From: Alistipes sp. | Lineage (GTDB): Bacteria; Bacteroidota; Bacteroidia; Bacteroidales; Rikenellaceae | Assembly (NCBI GenBank): GCA_022511355.1 | Contig: JAFLRS010000051.1 | Location: 1-11,629 of the forward strand | Direction: 5' to 3' | DNA: 11,629 bases | Shown: one piece after another, positions 1 through 7,024 of the stretch | Position numbering within the stretch: the stretch's first letter is position 1 | How the letters are laid out: each line of letters starts with the position of its first letter | Translations under genes and position numbers: made by a program | The notes under the pieces: model-generated | Databases searched by the model: none | What the model was told of the DNA's origin: nothing | What the model saw: only the letters and a program-made list of their open reading frames with translations

Positions 1-45
1 TCGGAGCCTCACGACCGCCGTGTGGATGCCGTTGTATGTGAATAG
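1..45 (+). CDS. Possible C-terminal tail of a truncated upstream gene
   Basis: Frame 1 is open from the window edge to a TAG at 43-45 and reads SEPHDRRVDAVVCE. The product is not recognisable from 14 residues. Two points favour a real gene end: the codons fit the style of the neighbouring genes, and a hairpin with a T-run on the + strand side follows 18 bases later, as expected for a terminator shared by two convergent genes. Frame 2 is also open here and runs to a stop near 107, so the assignment is tentative. Confidence 0.35.
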   Translation, partial: SEPHDRRVDAVVCE

Positions 46-63
46 GAGTTTTCAGAATATGAA

Positions 64-96
64 AAAAATAACCTCGCTCGCAGCGAGGTTATTTTT
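64..96. terminator. Bidirectional intrinsic terminator between convergent genes
   Basis: A perfect 15-base-pair inverted repeat (arms 64-78 and 82-96) encloses a three-base loop CGC. The GC-rich core CCTCGCT/AGCGAGG is flanked by A-tracts on the left and T-tracts on the right, so the transcript from either strand ends in a hairpin followed by U residues. It lies 17 bases past the stop of the DUF5723 gene on the - strand and 18 bases past the possible gene end at 45 on the + strand. Confidence 0.85.
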
Positions 97-112
97 GTGT
101 GTATAATATAGG

Positions 113-1525
113 TTATTTTTTCTTTTTGCTCTTTTTCTCGAGCGGTTTGTAGAATTTGCTGTTCTTGTGGAATCTTGCCTTGCCGATGTTGAATCCGAAT
201 CCGGTGTAGATGTTGAACGAGCTCATCTTTACGGGGATGGGTATTCCTTTGGCCACTTTGAAGTTTATGAAGTCGGCGCCGGCGAAGATATTGATTCCGG
301 GAGGATGGAGGTTGAGGGCGAATCCGAATACTCCGAGAGCGTTGTTGTTGAGCAGCGTTTGGCTTACCGAAGCCGAGAGCCAGCTCAGTGGTCGGAAGTT
401 GGCCGAGACGGTGAGGTCGGTGTGCGTTGCGACGCTGCCGAATCGGGTATGCGAGAGGACGCCGAGGCTGAGTCGGTCTTTGCAGAATGTGTATTCTGCG
501 CCCACGTTGAGCGAGGTGTTAAGACGCTTCATGTAGGAATCGGATTTGCCTCCCACGGTAATTTCGGGTTCGGAGAAATCGAATTCGACTTCATTGGCAT
601 CGAAGTCGTATCCGGTGTATTTGGCATCGGCTGAGATATTGCCCATGATGGTTTTGGACTTGTGCCACTGAATCCAGCCGAGGTCGGTGACTGCGGCCGA
701 GAGTCGCAGATTTTTGAGCAGAGTGACTTCGAGACCGAGGTCGATTGCGCCGCCGAAGTGTTTGAATCCGAGGTTGTCGAGGCTGAAGTTGAACATATCG
801 CCGAAGTCGAGGTTCGAGTTTTGGGCCACCTGATTGTTGATAATGGAGCTCATTCTCATGGTGCCGCTCATTTTGCCTGAGACTTCGGTATCGGTAAGTT
901 TGATGGAGGTTTTGTCGAGTCCCATGTCTATGTTGGCTATACCGAGCAGACCTTTCACGCGTGCGCCTATTACGAACCAGTCGGTGACGGGGACGGCGAA
1001 ACCTATGAAGAGTTCCGAATAGGCTTGTGCGTTTGCGTTGAGGTTCGATATGTCGTAGGTACCGGGTCCGAAGGTGGTCATGAATCGGAACAGGTCTTTG
1101 GGGATATTGAGTTCCAGTTCGGCTTTGACGTTGAGTCCCACGTTCCAGAAGAGTTTACGGGTATGTGCGCCGAATCCGAGGATATTGATTGTGGTATTGA
1201 ATCCGAGCATATTGTCTTCGGGCAGTTTTTTGAGGAACTTGTTGCCTTCTCTGACGCTGGGGTGGAGGAACAGCACCGAGCCTTCTCCGTTGGGATTGGG
1301 GTAGATGAAGTTGTTGAGCGAAAGGAAGTTGTTGTTCAGATTGAACTGCAATGCGCTGATGACGGGTATGTTCAGATAGCCGCGAATGGGGTATAGAGCC
1401 GGGTTCATGTCGGTGCGGAACTGCGTGCCTTCCATGAAGTAGGCGGTTCGCAGCTGTGCCGAAGCGGAGAGTCCGAGTGAGAGGGCGGCCAGTGCGGTTA
1501 ATATGTATTTTTTCATAGCTGTCAT
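113..1525 (-). CDS. DUF5723 family outer-membrane beta-barrel protein
   Basis: This 470-residue protein has a signal peptide (hydrophobic ALAALSLGLSASA, likely cleaved before Gln24). The mature start, with YFMEG, an NPALYP motif near 41-46 and RGYLNIP, fits the DUF5723 family of Bacteroidota, which is predicted to form outer-membrane barrels; its role is unknown. The rest is rich in alternating beta strands with Gly, Phe and Asn turns. Translation may start at Met1 (1525) or Met4 (1516); Met4 gives a more typical signal peptide beginning MKKYIL. The C terminus ends in a Lys-rich tail (EKKSKKKK) rather than the aromatic residue usual for barrels. The gene lies 67 bases downstream of the large lipoprotein gene with no promoter-like TAnnTTTG between them, so the two are probably co-transcribed. 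A strong terminator follows. The family call rests on remembered conserved motifs, not a search. Confidence 0.8.
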   Translation of the reverse strand: MTAMKKYILTALAALSLGLSASAQLRTAYFMEGTQFRTDMNPALYPIRGYLNIPVISALQFNLNNNFLSLNNFIYPNPNGEGSVLFLHPSVREGNKFLKKLPEDNMLGFNTTINILGFGAHTRKLFWNVGLNVKAELELNIPKDLFRFMTTFGPGTYDISNLNANAQAYSELFIGFAVPVTDWFVIGARVKGLLGIANIDMGLDKTSIKLTDTEVSGKMSGTMRMSSIINNQVAQNSNLDFGDMFNFSLDNLGFKHFGGAIDLGLEVTLLKNLRLSAAVTDLGWIQWHKSKTIMGNISADAKYTGYDFDANEVEFDFSEPEITVGGKSDSYMKRLNTSLNVGAEYTFCKDRLSLGVLSHTRFGSVATHTDLTVSANFRPLSWLSASVSQTLLNNNALGVFGFALNLHPPGINIFAGADFINFKVAKGIPIPVKMSSFNIYTGFGFNIGKARFHKNSKFYKPLEKKSKKKK

Positions 1526-1592
1526 GATTTTGTTGTGATTGGCTTATGATTGTTCGGTTGCTCTTAATCTTTGAGGTTTTCCGTCGTGTTCT

Positions 1593-4589
1593 TTATTCGA
1601 TGAGCGAATCCAGATCGGCGGTTATGCCTCCGTTGATTTGCACTTTGAGTATTGCGGCTATGGTTTGTTCGGGCCGCAGGACGCTGTGTCGGTTGTCCAC
1701 GTCGTAGTTGTCTATTCTGAACGTGAGTTTGATGCCGTCCATTTCCGCGAGGTGACCGAGGTCTCCGTCGGCGAGAGCAATGCCCAAATAGAGGGTCGAT
1801 TTTGCGGGTGTTACTCCGTCTTTCGAAGCTTTTACGGCATTGTTGCGTTCGCCCGACGAGGCATTTTTCATAAGATTGATTTTGACGGTTTCCAGTTCAT
1901 TGCCGTCCGCGTCGAGTATTTGGGGATTTTCGAGCGAAAGCGAGAACGGGATGGTGCTGGTGAAGTCGGCCACTATGGCGACCTCTTTTACCGATATGCC
2001 TTCGGGCAGATCCATATTGAGTTCATCCGCTTCGAGTGTATAGCTCATTGCAGTGGCGTCGAATTCGAAGGGGATGGTCACTTTGTAGGCGTACTCTACG
2101 GCATAGTCGTCGGTGCGTGCGAAGTCGATGGTTATATCTTCGCCTTTGCGTGTTCCGACGCTCATTTTCATATCGATTTTCGAGGGAATGCCGCCGTGGA
2201 AGAGTTTTGCGAGTTCGGCCTGATATACATTTTCTCCGTCGCCGGGCTTGGTCCATATTTTGATGTGTGAAGCCTGATTGCCGGGGATGGCGATGGTGGT
2301 TGCCACCTCTACGGGCTGACCGTTGTCGTCGGTAAACTGATCTCCGTTTTCATCGAAGGGGATGAGCGATATGGAGATTTCGGCCGTAGCGGGTATATCG
2401 TTGCGTTTGACATCGAGTTCTATTTCGGGTGCGATGCCTATGTCTTCGATTTCGATGCCGATATCGCCGAGGTCGGAGAGGTCGATTTCGGTTTCGATGT
2501 CGTCGGCTCCGACGTTTACTTGTCCCGTGAAGCTCTTGAAGCGGATGTCATCGGTTTCCACTTTGACGGAGATGATGGCATTGATTTCTTCCTCTTCGTT
2601 AAACTCCACGCCTTCGGGATGGATTTCGGCATCGATGGTTATCGAGGCGTCGATATTGAGTTCGCCATTTTCGATTTCGAGGTTTTCGATGGCGTCGAAT
2701 CCGAATTCGGCTATGTTGACGACATGATCTTTGTCGGGTTCCCACACGATTTCGGGGATGGTGATTACATATCTGTCAGCGCCGTTGATATGCTCGAGGG
2801 TTATGCTGCCGCCCTGAGCGGTTGTCGATGAGGCGGGGCGGAGTTGGTTGTCGAGTATTATTCTGGCGTTGTTGATACGGAGTTTTTCGCTGGGGAAGTC
2901 CTTTGTTTTGGAGCTGTCGAGCGAGAATACCACATTTACGGGATTGCCTTGGTCGTTGGTGATTTCGAGTCGTGTGATGCCCTCTATCTGTTCGGGTATT
3001 TCGATTGACTGGTTGAACGAGTAGGTGGTTGTCGGCACCACGTAGGAGAAGAGCGTAAATTCGCTCTTGTCGAGGTCGAGCGAGAGGCTCTGCATATCGA
3101 TTACGGTGGAAATCGTTTTGGCGTTCTGCAGGTTGTTCATGTCGGAGATGTTCACCGTGATGCCCGATGCGACATCGGAAACCGCCACTTCGATTTGGCT
3201 CGATATTACCAAATGACCCTCTTGTACGGTTATGCCGCCGTTGTTTCTGTTGCAATCCACGCCTTTGAGGTGGAGTTGTACACCTTCATTCGAGAGTTGC
3301 TTTAATGTCTTGACTATCGTTTTTTGGGTCTCCGTGAATTCGTAGGAATCGGGCAGAGTGAGCGTTACATTCATGGCATCGGCGACTGCATCGGGGAGCC
3401 ACTGGAGTCCGTCGATGCCGAGCGATATTACGGTCTTTTCGGGGTTGAAAGCGACGTAGCTTACCGATTCGATGCCGCCTGCGATGTAGAAGTCGTTTTC
3501 GATGACTTCGCTTCGGCTGCCTATGCCGTCGATTTTGTCGAGGACTACTTCGAGGTCTTTGAACGAGGGTTCGGCCGAGATTGCGAATGTGGGGAGATTT
3601 TCCTCATCGGAGAGGTCCATTTCGCCGGCTTTGAGGGGTATTTCGAGATTGAATGTATATACGATTTCGTCGTCGATGATGAACTGACCGTTGCTTTCGG
3701 TGAGATCTCCGAGATTCTTTTTGTAGATGAAGAGGTCGAATTCCAGTTCATTGTCTTCGGGCTTGAGGTCCTGATTGATTGCGAGCGCATGGCCTATGTC
3801 GGTGCCGTCCGAATTGCGCAGTGTGTAGCTTTCGGGGAAGGTTATCGACATTTCGAGTTTGCTGCCTTCGCCGCGGATGTTGTTGAGCGAATTGAGAGCG
3901 ATTTTAACCGTGAGGGGCGAGCCGTTTTCGTTGCCTCCGAAGAAGAGGTTGCCCAATTTGATTATGCCTTCGGGTTTGTCGAATGCGGTGTGGAGGTTGA
4001 CTTCGTTGCTGCCGTCTTTGGGATGCACGAAGTTGACTTTCTGACCTGCGGCTATTTCGGGGACGGTAATTTTTCCGTTTTGTGAGAAGTTGCTGAGGTC
4101 ATGCAGTTCCATATTGATGGCCACATCGATGTGTCCGAAGTCGGGGGTGTGGTGGTTTTTGAAATCGACGTCGGGCATTGCGAATCCCTCCACCTCCTGT
4201 CGGAGTACGCCGCCGTTAAGAGTTTCGGGCAGAGTGGGGACCTTGATGTTTATTTCGTGGATTTCCGATATTCCGTCCACGGGGTCCACGCTGAAGGCTT
4301 CCATCGAGAAGGAGTTGTCATCGTCGTCATCGGATTCGAATGAGAATACATATCGTCCGTTTTGAATTTCGAGACCTTCGATGGAATCTCCGAGCAGTTC
4401 GTCGAGGGAGCTGCTGAATCTTCCGAGCGGCAGGATAATCTCATCGCCTCCGATAGTCACCTTTTTCGAGATGTTGTCGAGATCGTAGTCATTATCGACG
4501 CAACCGCCGATTGTCAATGCCAGCAGGGAGAGGGCGGCTGCCGTTCCGAATGCCGGTCTCGTTACGAATTGAGAACTGCGTTTTTTCAT
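1593..4589 (-). CDS. Large acidic beta-rich lipoprotein of unknown function
   Basis: This 998-residue protein begins with a basic region and a hydrophobic stretch ending in a lipobox TIGGC, with the acylated Cys at 30. The residues after the Cys (VDNDYDLD) are acidic, which resembles the lipoprotein export signal that sends Bacteroidota lipoproteins to the cell surface; surface location is therefore plausible but inferred. The mature protein is strongly acidic (Asp run at 87-91, Glu run near 665-668) and looks like a chain of beta-sandwich domains. Two similar segments, around 245-258 and 406-419, share the pattern hydrophobic-x-hydrophobic-T-x-P-(E/D)-SY, hinting at a repeated domain. I see no enzyme motif, and only one Cys besides the lipobox. 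The N-terminal pattern DYDLDNISKKVTIGGDEI followed by LPLG feels typical of uncharacterised Bacteroidales lipoproteins. It is probably the first gene of a unit with the DUF5723 gene, so a barrel-plus-lipoprotein complex is possible. Confidence 0.85.
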   Translation of the reverse strand: MKKRSSQFVTRPAFGTAAALSLLALTIGGCVDNDYDLDNISKKVTIGGDEIILPLGRFSSSLDELLGDSIEGLEIQNGRYVFSFESDDDDDNSFSMEAFSVDPVDGISEIHEINIKVPTLPETLNGGVLRQEVEGFAMPDVDFKNHHTPDFGHIDVAINMELHDLSNFSQNGKITVPEIAAGQKVNFVHPKDGSNEVNLHTAFDKPEGIIKLGNLFFGGNENGSPLTVKIALNSLNNIRGEGSKLEMSITFPESYTLRNSDGTDIGHALAINQDLKPEDNELEFDLFIYKKNLGDLTESNGQFIIDDEIVYTFNLEIPLKAGEMDLSDEENLPTFAISAEPSFKDLEVVLDKIDGIGSRSEVIENDFYIAGGIESVSYVAFNPEKTVISLGIDGLQWLPDAVADAMNVTLTLPDSYEFTETQKTIVKTLKQLSNEGVQLHLKGVDCNRNNGGITVQEGHLVISSQIEVAVSDVASGITVNISDMNNLQNAKTISTVIDMQSLSLDLDKSEFTLFSYVVPTTTYSFNQSIEIPEQIEGITRLEITNDQGNPVNVVFSLDSSKTKDFPSEKLRINNARIILDNQLRPASSTTAQGGSITLEHINGADRYVITIPEIVWEPDKDHVVNIAEFGFDAIENLEIENGELNIDASITIDAEIHPEGVEFNEEEEINAIISVKVETDDIRFKSFTGQVNVGADDIETEIDLSDLGDIGIEIEDIGIAPEIELDVKRNDIPATAEISISLIPFDENGDQFTDDNGQPVEVATTIAIPGNQASHIKIWTKPGDGENVYQAELAKLFHGGIPSKIDMKMSVGTRKGEDITIDFARTDDYAVEYAYKVTIPFEFDATAMSYTLEADELNMDLPEGISVKEVAIVADFTSTIPFSLSLENPQILDADGNELETVKINLMKNASSGERNNAVKASKDGVTPAKSTLYLGIALADGDLGHLAEMDGIKLTFRIDNYDVDNRHSVLRPEQTIAAILKVQINGGITADLDSLIE

Positions 4590-4631
4590 ATTGAAACAGT
4601 ATAGGTTATTCTATATATATTATGTACGGGA

Positions 4632-4639
4632 CAAAGATA
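4632..4639 (-). promoter_or_regulatory. Putative -7 box for the large lipoprotein gene
   Basis: The - strand reads TATCTTTG here, an exact match to the Bacteroidota -7 consensus TAnnTTTG. A start about 5-8 bases downstream would give a leader of roughly 35 bases before the ATG at 4589. No clear TTTG -33 box lies at the usual 19-21 base spacing; the corresponding DNA is an A/T-rich repeat. Confidence 0.55.
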
Positions 4640-4658
4640 ACAAATTCTCGCATTAATT

Positions 4659-4678
4659 CCTTAAAAAACCTTAAAAAA
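4659..4678 (+). repeat. Tandem 10-bp repeat with phased A-tracts between divergent promoters
   Basis: The ten bases CCTTAAAAAA occur twice back to back (4659-4668 and 4669-4678). Each copy carries an A6 tract, so the tracts are spaced by about one helical turn, an arrangement known to bend DNA. The repeat lies between the two divergent -7 boxes, in the -33/upstream region of both promoters, where it could act as an A/T-rich UP-like element or a protein site. Confidence 0.7.
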
Positions 4679-4682
4679 GGAG

Positions 4683-4690
4683 TATATTTG
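4683..4690 (+). promoter_or_regulatory. Putative -7 box for uvrC-msrC
   Basis: TATATTTG matches the Bacteroidota -7 consensus TAnnTTTG exactly and ends 11 bases before the uvrC ATG, so the predicted leader is only a few bases long. No TTTG -33 box is seen; the phased A-tract repeat occupies that position. The GGAG at 4679-4682 is too far from the ATG to be a ribosome site and lies at or before the predicted transcript start. Confidence 0.55.
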
Positions 4691-4701
4691 TCATCGTTAT
4701 T

Positions 4702-6537
4702 ATGAACGACAGCCGCAAAGCCGCATTGAAGGAGCAGGTAGCCATGCTGCCGCTTTCGCCCGGGGTCTATCAGTTTGTAGACTCTTCGGGTCGTATAATC
4801 TATGTAGGCAAGGCGAAGAGTCTGCGCAAACGTGTTTCGTCCTATTTTGTCGAGAATCGCGACCACAGTGCGAAGGTGCGTGTCATGGTGCGTCACATTG
4901 TTGAGATACGCCATATAGTGGTGGGCAGCGAGACCGACGCATTGCTGCTCGAGAATTCGCTTATCAAGACGCTCCAGCCGCGCTACAACATCATGCTCAA
5001 GGATGACAAGACCTATCCTTGGATTGCGGTTCTCAACGAGCCTTTTCCGCGGATACGTTCCACGCGCCGGTTGGTGCGTGACGGTTCGCGTTATTTCGGT
5101 CCATACGGTTCGGTGTCGATGCAGCACAGTGTTTTGGAGTTTCTGCGCGACACGGTTCCTTTGCGCACCTGCAATCTCAATCTTACTCCGTCGGCGATAG
5201 CCAAAGGACGTTATACGCCGTGTCTGCAATACCATTTGGGCAACTGCAAGGCTCCGTGCGTGGGGGCTCAGAGCGAGGAGGAGTATGCCGGACTGCTCGA
5301 GATGGCGGTTTCGGTGCTTAAGGGCGATTTGCGTCCCGTGCGAGCCTACCTCGAGGGCGAGATGTCGCGTGCTGCGGAGGCTTTGCGATTCGAGCAGGCG
5401 CAGCGGTTCAAGGCTCGCCTCGATGCGTTGGAGAATTACCGCAGCCGTTCGGTCATTGTGAGTGCGCGCATTGTGGATGCCGATGTATTTTCGCTGCTTG
5501 CCGACGAGAATGAAGATACGGCATACTGCAATTTCGTGCGTATACGCCGCGGTTCGGTGGTAGGGGTTTCGACGGTTCGTCTTTCGCGCGGGGTGGAGAG
5601 TTCCGATGCCGATTTGCTTTCGACGGGAATCGGTTATTTTGCCGAGGAGATTGCGGGCGGTTTGTCGCGCGAGGTTATAGTGCCGTTCATGCCGTCGGGT
5701 GCTGCGATATTCGACGGAGTGGTCTTTACGGTTCCGAAGCGCGGCGAGAAGTCTGATTTGCTGGAGTTTTCGTTGAGGAGTGCGCGTATATACCGTGCCG
5801 AGCAGTTGAAGAATCTCGAGATAAAGAATCCCGAACGGCGTACCGACCGCATAATGGAGGAGATGCGCCGCGAATTGCGGTTGGAGCGGCAGCCGCGCCA
5901 TATCGAGTGTTTCGACAACTCCAATCTTCAGGGCAGCGATGCCGTAGCTTCGTGCGTGGTGTTCCGCGACGGGAAGCCTTCGCGCAAGGAGTACCGTCAT
6001 TTCAACATAAAGAGCGTCGAGGGTCCCGACGATTACGCTTCGATGCGCGAGGTGGTTTACCGGCGCTACCGCCGCATTCTCGATGAGGGCGGCGAGCTTC
6101 CCGACCTGATAATCGCCGACGGCGGCAAGGGTCAGATGGGGGTTATACATGAAGTTCTGGAGCGGTTGGGCATCGATGTTCCGATAGCCGGTCTGGCGAA
6201 GGACAACCGCCACCGGACGGCCGAACTCTATTGCGGTTATCCTCCGTTGTTGGTGGGGTTGCGTGTTACGTCGCCGCTGTTTCATCTGCTGACGCATATT
6301 CAGGACGAGGTTCACCGTTTTGCCATTGCGTTCCATCGTCAGAAGCGCAGCAAATCATTTCTTCACAGCGAGTTGGAGGGAGTTAAGGGCATCGGTCCGA
6401 GAAGCATCGAGGCTCTGTTGAAGCGTTTTCGTTCTTTGGCGAAGATTCGGGCTGCGAGCGAGGAGGAGATAGCGGCTGTAGTGGGGGTTTCGCGTGCTGC
6501 GGCGGTGAAGGCGGCTTTGGATAAGGATAAGAGATAG
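4702..6537 (+). CDS. uvrC: UvrC, excinuclease ABC subunit C
   Basis: UvrC is the nuclease of nucleotide excision repair: bound to UvrB at damaged DNA, it cuts 3' and then 5' of the lesion in the cytoplasm. The 611-residue length is normal. Order of domains: GIY-YIG nuclease at about 15-95 (GVY at 21-23, YVG at 34-36, probable metal-binding Glu84); a four-Cys cluster at 157, 174, 182 and 186, matching the iron-sulfur site of UvrC; a UVR motif for UvrB contact at about 211-246; the RNase H-like nuclease with Asp405 (CFDNSN), Asp473 (IADGGKGQ) and His538 (DEVHRFA); and C-terminal helix-hairpin-helix motifs at about 556-606 (VKGIGPRS, VVGVSRAAA). All key residues seem present, so the protein should be active. 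The gene stops 7 bases before msrC, so the two are probably one operon. Confidence 0.98.
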   Translation: MNDSRKAALKEQVAMLPLSPGVYQFVDSSGRIIYVGKAKSLRKRVSSYFVENRDHSAKVRVMVRHIVEIRHIVVGSETDALLLENSLIKTLQPRYNIMLKDDKTYPWIAVLNEPFPRIRSTRRLVRDGSRYFGPYGSVSMQHSVLEFLRDTVPLRTCNLNLTPSAIAKGRYTPCLQYHLGNCKAPCVGAQSEEEYAGLLEMAVSVLKGDLRPVRAYLEGEMSRAAEALRFEQAQRFKARLDALENYRSRSVIVSARIVDADVFSLLADENEDTAYCNFVRIRRGSVVGVSTVRLSRGVESSDADLLSTGIGYFAEEIAGGLSREVIVPFMPSGAAIFDGVVFTVPKRGEKSDLLEFSLRSARIYRAEQLKNLEIKNPERRTDRIMEEMRRELRLERQPRHIECFDNSNLQGSDAVASCVVFRDGKPSRKEYRHFNIKSVEGPDDYASMREVVYRRYRRILDEGGELPDLIIADGGKGQMGVIHEVLERLGIDVPIAGLAKDNRHRTAELYCGYPPLLVGLRVTSPLFHLLTHIQDEVHRFAIAFHRQKRSKSFLHSELEGVKGIGPRSIEALLKRFRSLAKIRAASEEEIAAVVGVSRAAAVKAALDKDKR

Positions 6538-6544
6538 CAGAGTT

Positions 6545-7024
6545 ATGGATAAACGATTGATGTACGACGAATTGATTCGCGACCTGCGTCTGTTGGTCGG
6601 TGGAGTTGATGACAATGCGACCGGAGTTTTGGCCAATGCGGCGGCTCTCATTTATGAGCGCACGGGATACTTTTGGGTCGGGTTCTATATGGTTGAGGAT
6701 GGAGTTCTCAAGTTGGCTCCGTTTCAGGGTCCTGCGGCCTGTTACCGTATAGGATTCGGACGCGGTGTATGCGGAACGGCATGGGAGCGCGGCTGCACGC
6801 TGGTGGTTCCCGACGTGGAGGAGTTTCCGGGGCATATAGCCTGCAGTTCGCTTTCGCGTTCCGAGATAGTGGTGCCTTTGCGGGGTGCCGACGGTGAAGT
6901 TGTCGGTGTTTTGGATATCGACAGCCGCGAACCGGATGCCTTCGACGATACCGACCGCGAGGGGTTGGAGTCGGTGTGCGTTATTGTTGCGGAGTCGTTG
7001 AATCGCCGTCCGTACCGGTCGTAG
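6545..7024 (+). CDS. msrC: Free methionine-R-sulfoxide reductase (GAF domain, fRMsr)
   Basis: This 159-residue GAF-domain enzyme reduces free methionine-(R)-sulfoxide to methionine, using thiols supplied by thioredoxin. The three family Cys residues are visible with the spacing of E. coli YebR/MsrC (Cys84, 94 and 118): Cys66 in AACYRIG, Cys76 in GRGVCGTAW and Cys100 in GHIACSS, the last being the expected catalytic one. A fourth Cys at 84 is not part of the family set. The GAF core is shown by YFWVGFYMV, SEIVVPL and GVLDIDS. The gene starts 7 bases after uvrC and is likely co-transcribed with it, pairing DNA repair with repair of oxidised methionine. Its last 44 bases overlap, on the opposite strand, the end of cdaA; the overlapping residues lie after the conserved GAF core. 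Confidence 0.93.
   Translation: MDKRLMYDELIRDLRLLVGGVDDNATGVLANAAALIYERTGYFWVGFYMVEDGVLKLAPFQGPAACYRIGFGRGVCGTAWERGCTLVVPDVEEFPGHIACSSLSRSEIVVPLRGADGEVVGVLDIDSREPDAFDDTDREGLESVCVIVAESLNRRPYRS

Noticed and set aside
3324..4085. A 253-codon + strand frame inside the large lipoprotein gene
   Set aside because: The opposite strand has a continuous 998-codon gene with a lipoprotein signal; this frame has no start context or domain.
4606..6336. A 576-codon open frame on the - strand opposite uvrC
   Set aside because: It is antisense to a gene with every catalytic motif intact. Its translation is rich in Arg, His and Leu with no domain, as expected from codon bias on the other strand.
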